Origin: Bog-756 sp052326605
Lineage (GTDB): Bacteria > Actinomycetota > Acidimicrobiia > Acidimicrobiales > RAAP-2
Assembly: GCA_052326605.1 (NCBI GenBank)
Contig: JBKQMB010000047.1
Location: 14,326 to 78,325, forward strand
Length of the DNA: 64,000 bases
Direction: 5' to 3'
Position 1 is the first letter of the stretch. Each line of letters begins with the position of its first letter. Made by a program: the position numbers and the translations under genes. The notes under the pieces are model-generated. The model was given only the letters and a program-made list of their open reading frames with translations, made no database searches and was not told the DNA's origin. Positions 24,914-33,702 of the stretch are shown here, piece after piece.

Positions 24914-24929
24914 GTTTCTCCCCCGTTAC
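24914..24929 (-). promoter_or_regulatory. GlnR-box-like operator upstream of glnII
   Basis: On the minus strand the site reads GTAAC-N6-GAAAC, a full match to the a-b half of the actinobacterial GlnR box (gTnAC-n6-GaAAC). It lies in the region between divergent glnII and nadE, 160 bp before the glnII start and 118 bp before nadE. A GlnR-like regulator is encoded 3 kb away. Binding is inferred. Confidence 0.65.
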
Positions 24930-25034
24930 CCGATTGTGAACGGACGATGAATAGGCCGACCTGCGCGCCACGCTGCCGTAACCGTACCCCCGTGGGTGGC
25001 CACTTCGTCCAGAGGGGTCCGGCGGTGGTGCCGA

Positions 25035-25040
25035 TAGGCT
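25035..25040 (+). promoter_or_regulatory. -10 element, leaderless promoter of nadE
   Basis: TAGGCT lies six bases before the nadE ATG at 25047 with no ribosome binding site between them. Confidence 0.5.
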
Positions 25041-25046
25041 GGCCCC

Positions 25047-26819
25047 ATGGCTCGAGTGCGGGTGGCCGCGTGCCAGATCAACACCGTGGTGGGCGATCTC
25101 GAGGGCAATGCCCGGCGCATCCTCGGCGCCCTCGACGAGGCAGAGCGCGGCCGTGCGGACCTGGCCGTCTTCCCCGAACTGACGGTCACCGGGTACCCCC
25201 CCGAGGATCTCCTGGGCCGGCCGGCCTTCGTGGCCGACAACCAGGCGGTGTTCGCCGAGATCGCCGCGTCCACGGGCACCTGTGCCGCCGTGGTCGGGTA
25301 CGTCGCCACCGATCGGGCCGGGCGACTGGTCAATGCCGCGGCCATGTGCGCAGGTGGCCGCGTGGTCGGCCGCTACTTCAAGCGCCTGCTTCCCAACTAC
25401 GGGGTCTTCGACGAGCAGCGGTGGTTCGCCCCCGGGGACGGACCCTCGACCCGCCCCGTGGTGGCCGGCGTCCCGGTGGGGATGACCATCTGCGAGGACA
25501 TGTGGTTCGCCCACGGACCGATGGTCGACCAGGCCGCCGCCGGGGCCCGCCTGCTGGTCAACCTCAATGCGTCCCCTTACTCGCGCGGCCGCCGGTCCGA
25601 GCGCCTCTCCGTGCTGGCCGACCGGGTGGCGGAGACGGGATGCCCCATCGTCTACGTCAATCAGGTCGGCGGCCAGGACGAGCTCGTCTTCGACGGTGCC
25701 TCCCTGGTGATGGACCCCGACGGGGCCCTTTCGGCCTCGGCGCGCCAGTTCGAGGAGGAAGTCCTCCTCGTCGACCTCGACGTCGACGTGCCTCCCCCGG
25801 CCGGCGCCCCTGCTCCCCCGGACGGGGTCGCCGCGGGCACGGTGGTGATCAGCGGGACGTCCCGGGCCGAGGGGTCGCATCCTGTGGCCGACACCGTGGC
25901 CCCCGTCCTCGACCCCGAGGCAGAGGTCTACGGGGCCCTGGTCCTCGGGACACGCGACTACGTGGCGAAGAACGGGTTCACCGACGCGGTGATCGGACTG
26001 TCCGGGGGCATCGACTCGTCGCTGGTGGCGGCCATCGCCGTCGACGCGCTGGGATCCGCGCACGTCCACGGCGTGACCATGCCCTCGCGCTACTCCAGCG
26101 AGGGATCGGTGGCTGACGCGGTGACGCTGGCCGCCAACTTGGGCATAGGCATCGCCAACGCCTCCATCGAGGGGGTGCATCGGGCCTTTTCCGACACCCT
26201 CGCTCCTCTGATCGGAGCGGCGCCCCGCGGGCTGACCGACGAGAACCTGCAGTCGCGCCTCCGAGGGGTGCTGCTCATGGCGTTGTCCAACGCCAACGGC
26301 TGGATCGTCCTCACCACCGGCAACAAGAGCGAGATGGCCACCGGCTACTCCACGCTGTACGGCGACTCTGCCGGAGGGTTCGCCGTGATCAAGGATGTGG
26401 CCAAGACCCTCGTCTACGAACTGTGCCGCCACCGCAACGCCCGGGCCGGGTTCGACCTGATCCCCGATCCGGTGCTCACCAAGGCGCCGTCGGCCGAGCT
26501 GCGCCCGGACCAGCGTGACGACGAGTCGTTGCCGCCCTACTCGGTGCTCGACCCGGTCATGGCCGGCTACGTCGAGGGCGACCGGTCTGCCGACGACCTG
26601 ATCGCCGAGGGGTACGACCCCGACGTGGTGGCTCAGGTGATCGGGCTGGTGGACCGCGCCGAGTACAAGCGCAGGCAGATGCCACCTGGGGTCCGGATAT
26701 CGGCCAAGGCGTTCGGCAAGGATCGTCGGATGCCCATCACCAACCATTACCGATCCGCGATGGCCAGGCCCGACACGGGGCCGGGGACACCGGGCGGGGA
26801 GGCCCCGGCCGTTGTCTGA
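25047..26819 (+). CDS. nadE: Glutamine-dependent NAD+ synthetase
   Basis: A 590-aa two-domain enzyme. Residues 1-260 are a nitrilase-fold glutaminase with the Glu-Lys-Cys triad in FPELTVTGYPPED, FKRLLPNYGVFDE and TICEDMWF. From about residue 290 comes the NAD synthetase domain with the PP-loop GLSGGIDSSLVAAIAVDALG, then TTGNKSEMATGYSTLYGDSA and AELRPDQRDDESLPPY. It amidates deamido-NAD using glutamine as nitrogen donor, which fits its place beside glnII. It is leaderless by appearance and overlaps the next gene. Confidence 0.95.
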   Translation: MARVRVAACQINTVVGDLEGNARRILGALDEAERGRADLAVFPELTVTGYPPEDLLGRPAFVADNQAVFAEIAASTGTCAAVVGYVATDRAGRLVNAAAMCAGGRVVGRYFKRLLPNYGVFDEQRWFAPGDGPSTRPVVAGVPVGMTICEDMWFAHGPMVDQAAAGARLLVNLNASPYSRGRRSERLSVLADRVAETGCPIVYVNQVGGQDELVFDGASLVMDPDGALSASARQFEEEVLLVDLDVDVPPPAGAPAPPDGVAAGTVVISGTSRAEGSHPVADTVAPVLDPEAEVYGALVLGTRDYVAKNGFTDAVIGLSGGIDSSLVAAIAVDALGSAHVHGVTMPSRYSSEGSVADAVTLAANLGIGIANASIEGVHRAFSDTLAPLIGAAPRGLTDENLQSRLRGVLLMALSNANGWIVLTTGNKSEMATGYSTLYGDSAGGFAVIKDVAKTLVYELCRHRNARAGFDLIPDPVLTKAPSAELRPDQRDDESLPPYSVLDPVMAGYVEGDRSADDLIAEGYDPDVVAQVIGLVDRAEYKRRQMPPGVRISAKAFGKDRRMPITNHYRSAMARPDTGPGTPGGEAPAVV

Positions 26820-27525
26820 CGCCCCGATCGGATTCGATTTGCCACAGATCGTCGACGGACCGGCACCCGGAGACCTCGGTGCCGAGCCGCTCGCCCTCAC
26901 CCTCGGTGCCACGGCTGCGATCGTCGGTGAGTACCGTTGGATCGAGAACGCCCTCTACGCCGCCCTCGGTACGTGGGTGAGCGACATGCCCATCGCTGCC
27001 GTGCAGGTCCACCTGGACGCCCAGAGCATGCGCCACGCGTGGCACGCCGAACTATGGGCCGACCGCCTGCCGGTCCTCGCCGGAGTCGATCCGGACCGGC
27101 TGACCATGCCGTCCCCCCCCTCGGCTGCCCTGTTCGCCGTACTCAACGGCGACACTCCGGCGAGGGAGGGGCCGGGATCGTCGTGGCCACCGGCCGGCGA
27201 CGGGAGGTCGAGGCCGCCGGGTGCGCTGCCGCGGCTGGCGGGGCTCTACCGGGTGGTCCTCCCCCGCCTGGCGGTGAGTTACCGCCGTCATCTGGGCGTC
27301 ACCAACTCGGTGACCGACGGACCGCTCCGTCGGACCCTCCGGCTGGTGCTCAACGACGAGATGGAGGACTGGTACGCCGGGGAGCAACTGGTGCAGCGCC
27401 TGGTCGCCCGACCCCATGATGTGGCTGCCGTCTACGAGTTCCAACAGCGCCTGGAGGAGACGGTGGTGGCGGCGGGGGCCAGAACGGGGATGGTGGTCTT
27501 CCCCGACACGGTTCCTCCCGACTGA
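26812..27525 (+). CDS. Conserved-looking hypothetical protein (237 aa)
   Basis: A soluble, helical protein that I cannot assign. A TTG start at 26812 overlaps the end of nadE by eight bases, so translation is probably coupled. Helical segments with paired acidic and histidine residues (EYRWIENALYAALG, SMRHAWHAELWADRLP, NDEMEDWYAGEQL) recall ferritin-like diiron bundles, but the exact ligand pattern is not clear. The middle holds a Pro/Ser-rich insert. A metal-binding or oxygenase role would be speculation. Confidence 0.6.
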   Translation: MSDAPIGFDLPQIVDGPAPGDLGAEPLALTLGATAAIVGEYRWIENALYAALGTWVSDMPIAAVQVHLDAQSMRHAWHAELWADRLPVLAGVDPDRLTMPSPPSAALFAVLNGDTPAREGPGSSWPPAGDGRSRPPGALPRLAGLYRVVLPRLAVSYRRHLGVTNSVTDGPLRRTLRLVLNDEMEDWYAGEQLVQRLVARPHDVAAVYEFQQRLEETVVAAGARTGMVVFPDTVPPD

Positions 27526-27649
27526 CCGCGCACGACGGCGTGGCGACCCGATCCGTCTGAAGGGGTTGACGCGTCCGGTAAACTTCGAGGGCAGCAATCG
27601 TTGCGCCCGATAACGCCAGGCCTCAGTCACCCAGAACCCGTTCGGCGGT

Positions 27650-28648
27650 TTGGTTGGCGTAGGTTTGCCGTCCCCCACAGCGTTGGGGAAAACGAAGGAC
27701 CTGGTGAAGTTGGCAAAGGAGCGCCTCGAACGAGACGACGAGGACCTGGTGCGGTTGTATCTGACCGACATCGGCCAGTATCCGTTGTTGACCAAGGACG
27801 ACGAGGTTCGTCTGGCACAGGCCATCGAAGCCGGACGCGAAGCCGACGCACAGCTGGCTGCGGCCCCGAAGGGGCTGACCCCGGCGAAGAAGCGCGAGCT
27901 TCGGCGCACGACGCTGCAGGGCGAGTCGGCCCAGCAGACCTTCGTGCAGTCGAACCTTCGGCTGGTCGTCTCCATCGCCAAGAAGTACCAGGCCTCGGGC
28001 CTGCCGCTGCTCGACCTCATCCAGGAGGGCAACCTCGGCCTCATGCACGCCGTCGAGAAGTTCGACTGGCGCAAGGGGTTCAAGTTCTCCACCTATGCCA
28101 CCTGGTGGATCCGCCAGGCCATTACCCGGGGGATCGCCAATACCGGGCGCACCATCCGGCTGCCCGTCCACGCCGGCGACACGTTGGCCCGGGTGCAGAA
28201 GGCGCAGGCGCGTCTCGAACTGAAGTACGGCCGGCCGGCAACGCTGGCCGAACTGGGCGCCGAAGTCGAGATGCCCGAGGACAAGCTGGTGGAGGCCCTT
28301 CGGTTCCGAGCCGAGCCCCTCTCCTTGTCGGAGCCCCTGCGCGAGGACGGCGACGCCGAGCTCGGCGACGTCGTCGAGGACCGGTCGGCGGAGTCACCCT
28401 TCGAGGTTGCGGCGGTCTCCCTGCTCCCTGAGGAGATCGGTCGCCTCCTGTCACCACTCGACGAGAGGGAGCGCGAGATCCTCCGGCTCCGCTTCGGCCT
28501 CGACCGCGGCGAGCCGCGCACGCTCGAGGAGGTGGGCGAGCACTTCAACCTCACCCGTGAGCGGATCCGCCAGATCGAGGCGAGGGCCATGTCCAAGCTG
28601 CGGCACCCTTCGTCGGACACCGGCGCTCGCGACCTCCTGACGGTCTGA
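27650..28648 (+). CDS. RNA polymerase sigma factor, SigA-like group 2
   Basis: A 332-aa sigma-70 protein with all DNA- and core-binding regions: DLVRLYLTDIGQYPLL (1.2), VQSNLRLVVSIAKKY and LPLLDLIQEGNLGLMHAVEK (2.1-2.2), GFKFSTYATWWIRQAI (2.3-2.4), TIRLPVHA (3.0) and LDEREREILRLRFGL to EVGEHFNLTRERIRQIE (4.1-4.2). It lacks the long acidic region 1.1 of primary sigma factors, so it looks like a SigB/HrdA-type alternative. The start is unclear: TTG at 27650, TTG at 27683 or GTG at 27707 would each keep region 1.2. No anti-sigma gene is adjacent. Confidence 0.92.
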   Translation: MVGVGLPSPTALGKTKDLVKLAKERLERDDEDLVRLYLTDIGQYPLLTKDDEVRLAQAIEAGREADAQLAAAPKGLTPAKKRELRRTTLQGESAQQTFVQSNLRLVVSIAKKYQASGLPLLDLIQEGNLGLMHAVEKFDWRKGFKFSTYATWWIRQAITRGIANTGRTIRLPVHAGDTLARVQKAQARLELKYGRPATLAELGAEVEMPEDKLVEALRFRAEPLSLSEPLREDGDAELGDVVEDRSAESPFEVAAVSLLPEEIGRLLSPLDEREREILRLRFGLDRGEPRTLEEVGEHFNLTRERIRQIEARAMSKLRHPSSDTGARDLLTV

Positions 28649-28731
28649 GGATCTCCTCGCCGTCTGCGCACACCCCGCGCACGCCCCGGGGCGGACCGCC
28701 ACCGGCCGGAGCAGCCGGCCCGGGGAGCGGG

Positions 28732-28737
28732 TACGAT
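28732..28737 (+). promoter_or_regulatory. -10 element, leaderless promoter of a micro-protein gene
   Basis: TACGAT lies eight bases before the ATG of the 24-aa membrane peptide gene at 28746. Confidence 0.45.
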
Positions 28738-28745
28738 CTCTCTCC

Positions 28746-28820
28746 ATGAAGAAGCTCCTGATCCTCGCCATCGTCGTTGCCCTGGGTGTCGTCGCCGCCA
28801 AGCGGCTGCGCGCTTCCTGA
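28746..28820 (+). CDS. 24-aa single-span membrane micro-protein
   Basis: The short frame encodes MKKLLILAIVVALGVVAAKR followed by LRAS: a Lys-Lys start, one hydrophobic helix and a basic end. Very small membrane proteins of this shape (for example the DLW-39 type) are common and conserved in actinobacteria. A -10 element at 28732 gives it its own leaderless promoter. It sits between a sigma factor gene and a convergent HAD phosphatase gene. Its function is unknown. Confidence 0.55.
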   Translation: MKKLLILAIVVALGVVAAKRLRAS

Positions 28821-28851
28821 GCACTCCCGGCGCCTGCGCCGGCCCGCCTCA

Positions 28852-29643
28852 CTAGCCGTGGGCTCTGCGGGCCATTCGCCAGACCACGAACGCCCCGACC
28901 GACGCTGCCGCGGCGGCGCCACCGACGGCGGTGGCCGTGATCGACAGGCGCGGGACACTGACCCGGTCGCGCAGGCGGACCGGCTTGGTGAACTGCATGA
29001 CCTCCCACTCGCGCTCGCGGGCCACCTTGGCCAGGACCCGGTCGGGATTGACCGCCACGGGGTGCCCGACGGCCTCGAGCATGGGTAGGTCGGTGTAGGA
29101 GTCGGAGTAGGCCGACGACTCCTCGAGATCGAGCCCCTCCTCCTCGGCGAGCGCCCTCATCGCCTCGGCCTTGAACGGGCCATAGGCGTAGAACTCCATC
29201 TCCCCCGCATACAGGCCGTCCGCGTCCACCACCGCCCGGGTGGCGATGGAACCGTCCACGCCCAGGTGCTCGGCCAGCGGCTGGACGATCTCCTCGGGTG
29301 ACGCCGACACCAGGTAGACCTTGTGGCCGGCGGCACGGTGGGCCTCGATCAGGTCGAGGGCCTCGGCGTAGATGATGGGCTCGACCGTCTCCTCGAGCGC
29401 CTCCCGCACGATCTCCCTGATCAGGTCGCGGTCCCAGCCCTTGGTCAGGGTGAGCATCGACTCGCGCACCCGGGCCAGCTTCTGCTCGCTGGCCCCGAGG
29501 TGGAGGTAGACGATCTGGGAGACCACCGAACGGACGATCAGGCGCCGGTTGATGAGACCGCCCCGGTAGAACGGCAGGCCGAAGGCGGCGATGGATGCCT
29601 TGGCGATGACCGTCTTGTCCAGGTCGAAGAACGCGGCGCGCAT
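28852..29643 (-). CDS. HAD-IB family phosphatase with C-terminal membrane helix
   Basis: A 263-aa HAD-superfamily hydrolase of the SerB-like IB class: FFDLDKTVI (nucleophile and general acid), VYLVSASPEEIVQPLAE (motif II) and AYSDSYTDLPMLEAVGHP (motif IV). The C-terminus has a hydrophobic stretch at about 236-256 followed by RRAHG, so it may be membrane-tethered. The ATG at 29643 gives MRAAFFDLDK. Related actinobacterial proteins are annotated as phosphoserine-phosphatase-like or lipid phosphatases; the substrate is not evident. Confidence 0.85.
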   Translation of the reverse strand: MRAAFFDLDKTVIAKASIAAFGLPFYRGGLINRRLIVRSVVSQIVYLHLGASEQKLARVRESMLTLTKGWDRDLIREIVREALEETVEPIIYAEALDLIEAHRAAGHKVYLVSASPEEIVQPLAEHLGVDGSIATRAVVDADGLYAGEMEFYAYGPFKAEAMRALAEEEGLDLEESSAYSDSYTDLPMLEAVGHPVAVNPDRVLAKVAREREWEVMQFTKPVRLRDRVSVPRLSITATAVGGAAAAASVGAFVVWRMARRAHG

Positions 29644-29651
29644 CCGGGTCG

Positions 29652-30314
29652 TCAATGTCCTACCAACAGCTGCTGGACGGCCTCCTCGGCGTCGGCGGTC
29701 ACCAGGGCCAGTACCTCGTCCCCGACGGCGAGGCGGGTGTCGCCCCGGGGGACCACCAGCTTGTCGGACCGGACCACGGCCACCACGGTGGCCTCCCGGG
29801 GGAACCCGAGCTCGGCGAGGTCGACGCCGGCGGCCGGCGAGTCCTCGGCCAAGGTGACCTCCACCAGGTGTGCGGTCCCACCCTCGAACCGGAGCAGGCG
29901 CACCAGGCTGCCGACGGAGACGGCTTCTTCGACCAGGGCGGTGAGCAGCTGCGGCGTCGACACCGACACGTCGACTCCCCAGCTCTCGGTGAACAGCCAC
30001 TGGTTCTTCGGGTGGTTGACCCGGGCGACGACCCGGGGGACGGCGAACTCCTGCTTGGCCAGGAGGGAGACGACCAGGTTGTCCTCGTCGTCTCCGGTGG
30101 CGGCCACGACCACGTCGACGGTGGCCAGTCCGGCTGCGTCCAGGGACGAGACCTCGCAGGCGTCAGCCACCACCCAGGTGATGTCGAGGTCGGCCCGGAT
30201 GCGGTCGATCAGATCGGGATCGCGCTCGATGACCAGCACGTCGTGGCCGTTGGCGTGGAGATCGGAGGCGATGGCCGTCCCCACGCTCCCCGCACCGGCA
30301 ATGGCAACCCTCAT
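29652..30314 (-). CDS. TrkA-family potassium uptake protein (CeoC-like)
   Basis: A 220-aa cytosolic regulator with an N-terminal RCK/Rossmann NAD-binding domain (VAIAGAGSVGTAIASDLHANGH) and a C-terminal RCK_C domain (SPAAGVDLAELGFPREATVV). Such proteins gate Trk/Ktr channels in response to nucleotides. Its ATG overlaps the stop of the paralogous gene upstream by four bases. The pair next to an APC permease and an OB-fold recalls, from memory, the M. tuberculosis Rv2690c-ceoB-ceoC-Rv2694c neighbourhood. Confidence 0.9.
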   Translation of the reverse strand: MRVAIAGAGSVGTAIASDLHANGHDVLVIERDPDLIDRIRADLDITWVVADACEVSSLDAAGLATVDVVVAATGDDEDNLVVSLLAKQEFAVPRVVARVNHPKNQWLFTESWGVDVSVSTPQLLTALVEEAVSVGSLVRLLRFEGGTAHLVEVTLAEDSPAAGVDLAELGFPREATVVAVVRSDKLVVPRGDTRLAVGDEVLALVTADAEEAVQQLLVGH

Positions 30315-31081
30315 GGGCGTCCTCCTGTCACTGTGCCTTCGGGAACGGGGGCGTCTGCCCCTCCGCCCTCGGTCACTGCACGGTCATCGGAAGGCCGGTC
30401 CGTGCCGCGGAAGCCGGCGGCGGGGGTCCCGACGATCCGCGTCTGTAGGCGCTCGAGGGCGGTGTCGGCGACCATCAGGTGGAGGACGTCCCCGTCCTGG
30501 CCGACCAGGTCGTTGAAGTCGAGGCGGGCCACCCCGGCCCGGGTGACCGCCACCAGAGTGACCTCACCGGGCACCGAGAGGTCGGCCAGGCGCTTGCCCG
30601 CCCAGCGCTCGGGCAGTTCGCGTTCGACCAGGGAGAGCGTTCCTGTGGGGTCGGACCACTGACCCTCCGTGTCGGCGGGGTTCAGGCGCCGTTGGACCTG
30701 GTCGATGGTCCACGCCACGGTGGCCACGGTGGCGATGCCCAGGCGCAGGTAGATCTGCGCCCGGCGGGGGTCGTAGATGCGGGCCACCACATGGGGGATC
30801 TCGTAGGTCTCGCGGGCGATGCGGGCGGTCAGGATATTCGAGTTGTCACCGCTCGTCACCGCGGCCAGCGCCGCTGCCTCCCCGGCGCGCGCCCGCTCGA
30901 GGGCGTCGCGGTCGAAGCCCGATCCGACCACCGTCGTGCCGGCCCAATCGCTGGGCAACCTCCGGAACGCCTTGGGGTTGCGATCGATCATGGCAACCGA
31001 ATGGCCCTGCTCGACCAGGCCGATCCCCAGGCCAGATCCGACCCGGCCACAACCGACGATGATGGTGTGCACCCGAACCAT
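30311..31081 (-). CDS. TrkA-family potassium uptake protein (CeoB-like)
   Basis: A 256-aa RCK protein with TIIVGCGRVGSGLGIGLVEQ as the nucleotide-binding loop, SGDNSNILTARIARETY in the core and a C-terminal RCK_C region (LADLSVPGEVTLVAVTRAG). The last 35 residues are Asp/Gly/Pro-rich. It is the first gene of the TrkA pair and diverges from the APC permease gene across 131 bp. No TrkH membrane subunit is nearby, so the pair may control the divergent permease. Confidence 0.9.
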   Translation of the reverse strand: MVRVHTIIVGCGRVGSGLGIGLVEQGHSVAMIDRNPKAFRRLPSDWAGTTVVGSGFDRDALERARAGEAAALAAVTSGDNSNILTARIARETYEIPHVVARIYDPRRAQIYLRLGIATVATVAWTIDQVQRRLNPADTEGQWSDPTGTLSLVERELPERWAGKRLADLSVPGEVTLVAVTRAGVARLDFNDLVGQDGDVLHLMVADTALERLQTRIVGTPAAGFRGTDRPSDDRAVTEGGGADAPVPEGTVTGGRP

Positions 31082-31212
31082 GCAACACGCATCGTGGGGA
31101 GATCACAACTCACCCGCCGCGGTCTCGTGCCTGTCGCCTGCGGATTCCGGTGCCTCCCGTGCCTGCGGAGCCGGGTTCGGGCCTGCGGGGGCACCCATGG
31201 TTTACTGAGGGA

Positions 31213-33702
31213 ATGGATCCAGCGGCCACCGGTGTCAGGGGTCCAGATGATCCGGCGCCATCAGGGGTGACGGAGCCGGCGGCTGTGCCGGCGGCTGTGT
31301 CGGCGGCCATGACCGGTCCGGTGTCCCGGATGATGCCCGCCGCGGCGGCCGTGGTGAAGGTGGACCTCCCCGAGACGCTCCGCTACCGGCTCAAGAACAA
31401 GCTGCTGGGCCCGCCGCTGGTCAACGAGCAACTGGGCGACGAGCGGCTGGGACGACCCTCGGCCCTCGGTGTCCTCGCACCGGACTGCATCTCCTCGTCG
31501 GCCTACGGCACCGAGGAGATGCTGACCCAGTTGGTCCCCTACATCGGGCTGGCGGCCTTCGCCATGGTGGTCCCGATCACCATGGCGATCCTGGGCGTGC
31601 TGTTCTTCGTCACCCTTTCGTACCTCGACGTCATCGCGCTCTACACCAAGGCCGGCGGGGCCTATGTGGTGGCCCGCGAGAACTTCGGTCCGAAGGTGGC
31701 CCAGATCGCCGCCGTCGCCCTCCTGATCGACTACACGGTGACCGTGGCGGTCCAGACCGCTGCGGGCACCGCCGCCCTGACCAGCGCCTTCCCGACCCTC
31801 CTCCGCCTCCGCCTCACGGTCCCCATCACCGTTGCGGTGGTCCTCCTCCTCCTCTACGGCAACCTGCGGGGCATCCGCGAGGCGGGCAGGTTCTTCGCCT
31901 TCCCCACCTACTTCTTCATCTTCAGCCTGGGCTTCGTGGTGATCGCCGGCTACATCAAGGAGGCGTTGGGCACTCTGCAGGTCCACTCGGTCCAACACGC
32001 AGGCACGCTGCCCATCGGCCATGCCGGGTCGGGCCTCCTCTACGGGGCCTCGTTCATCATCATCCTGCGTTCGTTCGCCAACGGTGGCTCGTCGCTGACC
32101 GGCCTCGAGGCCATCTCCAATGGGGTCGGGGCGTTCCGCGAGCCGACGGCCAGGCACGCCCGGCAGACCCTGGTGATCATGAGCAGCGTCCTGGCCTTCC
32201 TCGTGCTCGGGGTGACCCTCATCGCCCACTGGACCCACGCCGTTCCCTACGCGGCCGGGTCGCCGACCGTCGTCTCCCAGGAGGTCCGCTACGTCCTCGG
32301 CACCGGCCCGGTCGCCAGGCTCCTCTTCTACGTGGTGCAGTTCGCCACGGTCCTCATCCTCTACACCGGCGCCAACACCAGCTTCAACGGCTTCCCGTTC
32401 CTGGCCAGCTTCGTCGCCCAGGACGCCTACCTGCCCAAGCAGCTGACCCGCCGGGGGCACCGCCTGGCCTTCTCCAACGGGATCATCGTGCTCACCGTGG
32501 TGGCGGTGGCCCTGTTGATCGCCACCGGGGCCAAGGTGTCCAGCCTGGTCGCCCTCTACGCCATCGGGGTGTTCACCGGCTTCGCCATGGCCGGGGCGGG
32601 CATGGTCAAGCACCACTGGGACAACAAAGAGGCCCACTGGCGCCGCAACGTCGCCATCAATGCCATCTCCGCGTTCCTCACCGCCCTGATCGTCCTCATC
32701 TTCGCCACCGTGAAGTTCAAGGAGGGGGCATGGGTGGTCGTCGTGGTGGGGCCGCTGATGTACTTCGGGCTGGTCCGGCTGCACCGCCAGTACACGACCG
32801 AGGAGCACCAGCTCGAGGAAGGGGCCGCCGAGGCCGCCGAGGCGCCGGTCCTCAACCGCCATGTGGTGGTGGTCCTCGTCGACCAGCTCGACATGGCCAG
32901 CGCCCGCGCCCTCCAGTACGCCCGCACCCTGCACCCCGATGAGCTCCGAGCGGTCCATTTCGCACTGGACGCCCAGAAGTCCGAGGAACTCGAAGCCGAG
33001 TGGCGGCGTCTCGGCCTCGCCCACCTCCCCCTCGATGTCGAAGCGTGCGAGGACCGCCGGCTGACCAGGGCCACGCTCGAGCTGGCCGCCGAGACGGTCG
33101 CCGACCATCAGACCGAGCTGACCATCCTGCTACCCCGCCGCGGCTTCGCCGCCGGGTGGCAGCGGGTGCTGCACGACGCGACCGCCGACCAGATCGCCGC
33201 CGCCGTGGCGCAGCTCCCCCACGTGAACGCCACCATGGTCCCGTACCAGTTGACCGGCGGTTGGTTCTCGCGTCGACGCCAGTGGCGGAGGAACCCGGAC
33301 GGCTCGGCCACCACCGCCAGAGGGGCCCGGGCCGCCGACCGGGCCGCCGACCGTGAGGCGGCGGTCAAGGCGTCCTTCGATCGATCGGCCTTCGGCGAGC
33401 AGAGGCGGGGGACCACGCCCATCGGCGAGGCCCAGTGGCGGCATCGGGTCAGAGTGGCCGGCCGGGTGAAGTCGGTGCGGGTGCAGCCCCGGGCGGGTAC
33501 CTCCAATCTCGAGTGCATGCTGGTGGACGACACCGGCAAGCTGCTCCTGGTGTTCCAGGGTCGGCGCCGGATCCCGGGGATCCAACCCGGTGCCCGGCTG
33601 GTGGTCGAGGGGATGGTGGGGGACTGGGCCCGCCGCCAGGCCATCCTCAACCCCGACTACGAGCTCATCGCCGGACCGGAGGCGGCCGTCGAGCCGACCT
33701 GA
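31213..33702 (+). CDS. APC-superfamily permease (KimA-like) with cytoplasmic domain and C-terminal OB-fold
   Basis: An 829-aa protein. Residues 45-510 hold about twelve membrane helices of the APC fold (ISSSAYGTEEMLTQLVPYIG, GAYVVARENFGP, GLEAISNGVGAFREP), closest in style to KimA-type K+ importers. A cytoplasmic domain of about 170 residues follows (VVVVLVDQLDMASARALQYA, a USP-like start). The end is an OB-fold (WRHRVRVAGRVKSVRVQP to WARRQAILNPDYELI) that in mycobacteria is, from memory, a separate small protein. The ATG at 31213 is preceded by GAGG and a TTTACT; an ATG at 31309 is an alternative. It diverges from two TrkA-type regulators. Confidence 0.85.
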   Translation: MDPAATGVRGPDDPAPSGVTEPAAVPAAVSAAMTGPVSRMMPAAAAVVKVDLPETLRYRLKNKLLGPPLVNEQLGDERLGRPSALGVLAPDCISSSAYGTEEMLTQLVPYIGLAAFAMVVPITMAILGVLFFVTLSYLDVIALYTKAGGAYVVARENFGPKVAQIAAVALLIDYTVTVAVQTAAGTAALTSAFPTLLRLRLTVPITVAVVLLLLYGNLRGIREAGRFFAFPTYFFIFSLGFVVIAGYIKEALGTLQVHSVQHAGTLPIGHAGSGLLYGASFIIILRSFANGGSSLTGLEAISNGVGAFREPTARHARQTLVIMSSVLAFLVLGVTLIAHWTHAVPYAAGSPTVVSQEVRYVLGTGPVARLLFYVVQFATVLILYTGANTSFNGFPFLASFVAQDAYLPKQLTRRGHRLAFSNGIIVLTVVAVALLIATGAKVSSLVALYAIGVFTGFAMAGAGMVKHHWDNKEAHWRRNVAINAISAFLTALIVLIFATVKFKEGAWVVVVVGPLMYFGLVRLHRQYTTEEHQLEEGAAEAAEAPVLNRHVVVVLVDQLDMASARALQYARTLHPDELRAVHFALDAQKSEELEAEWRRLGLAHLPLDVEACEDRRLTRATLELAAETVADHQTELTILLPRRGFAAGWQRVLHDATADQIAAAVAQLPHVNATMVPYQLTGGWFSRRRQWRRNPDGSATTARGARAADRAADREAAVKASFDRSAFGEQRRGTTPIGEAQWRHRVRVAGRVKSVRVQPRAGTSNLECMLVDDTGKLLLVFQGRRRIPGIQPGARLVVEGMVGDWARRQAILNPDYELIAGPEAAVEPT

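Noticed and set aside
31082..31212. Possible riboswitch upstream of the APC permease
   Set aside because: I could not match the conserved c-di-AMP (ydaO) or other riboswitch core; only GC-rich sequence is seen.
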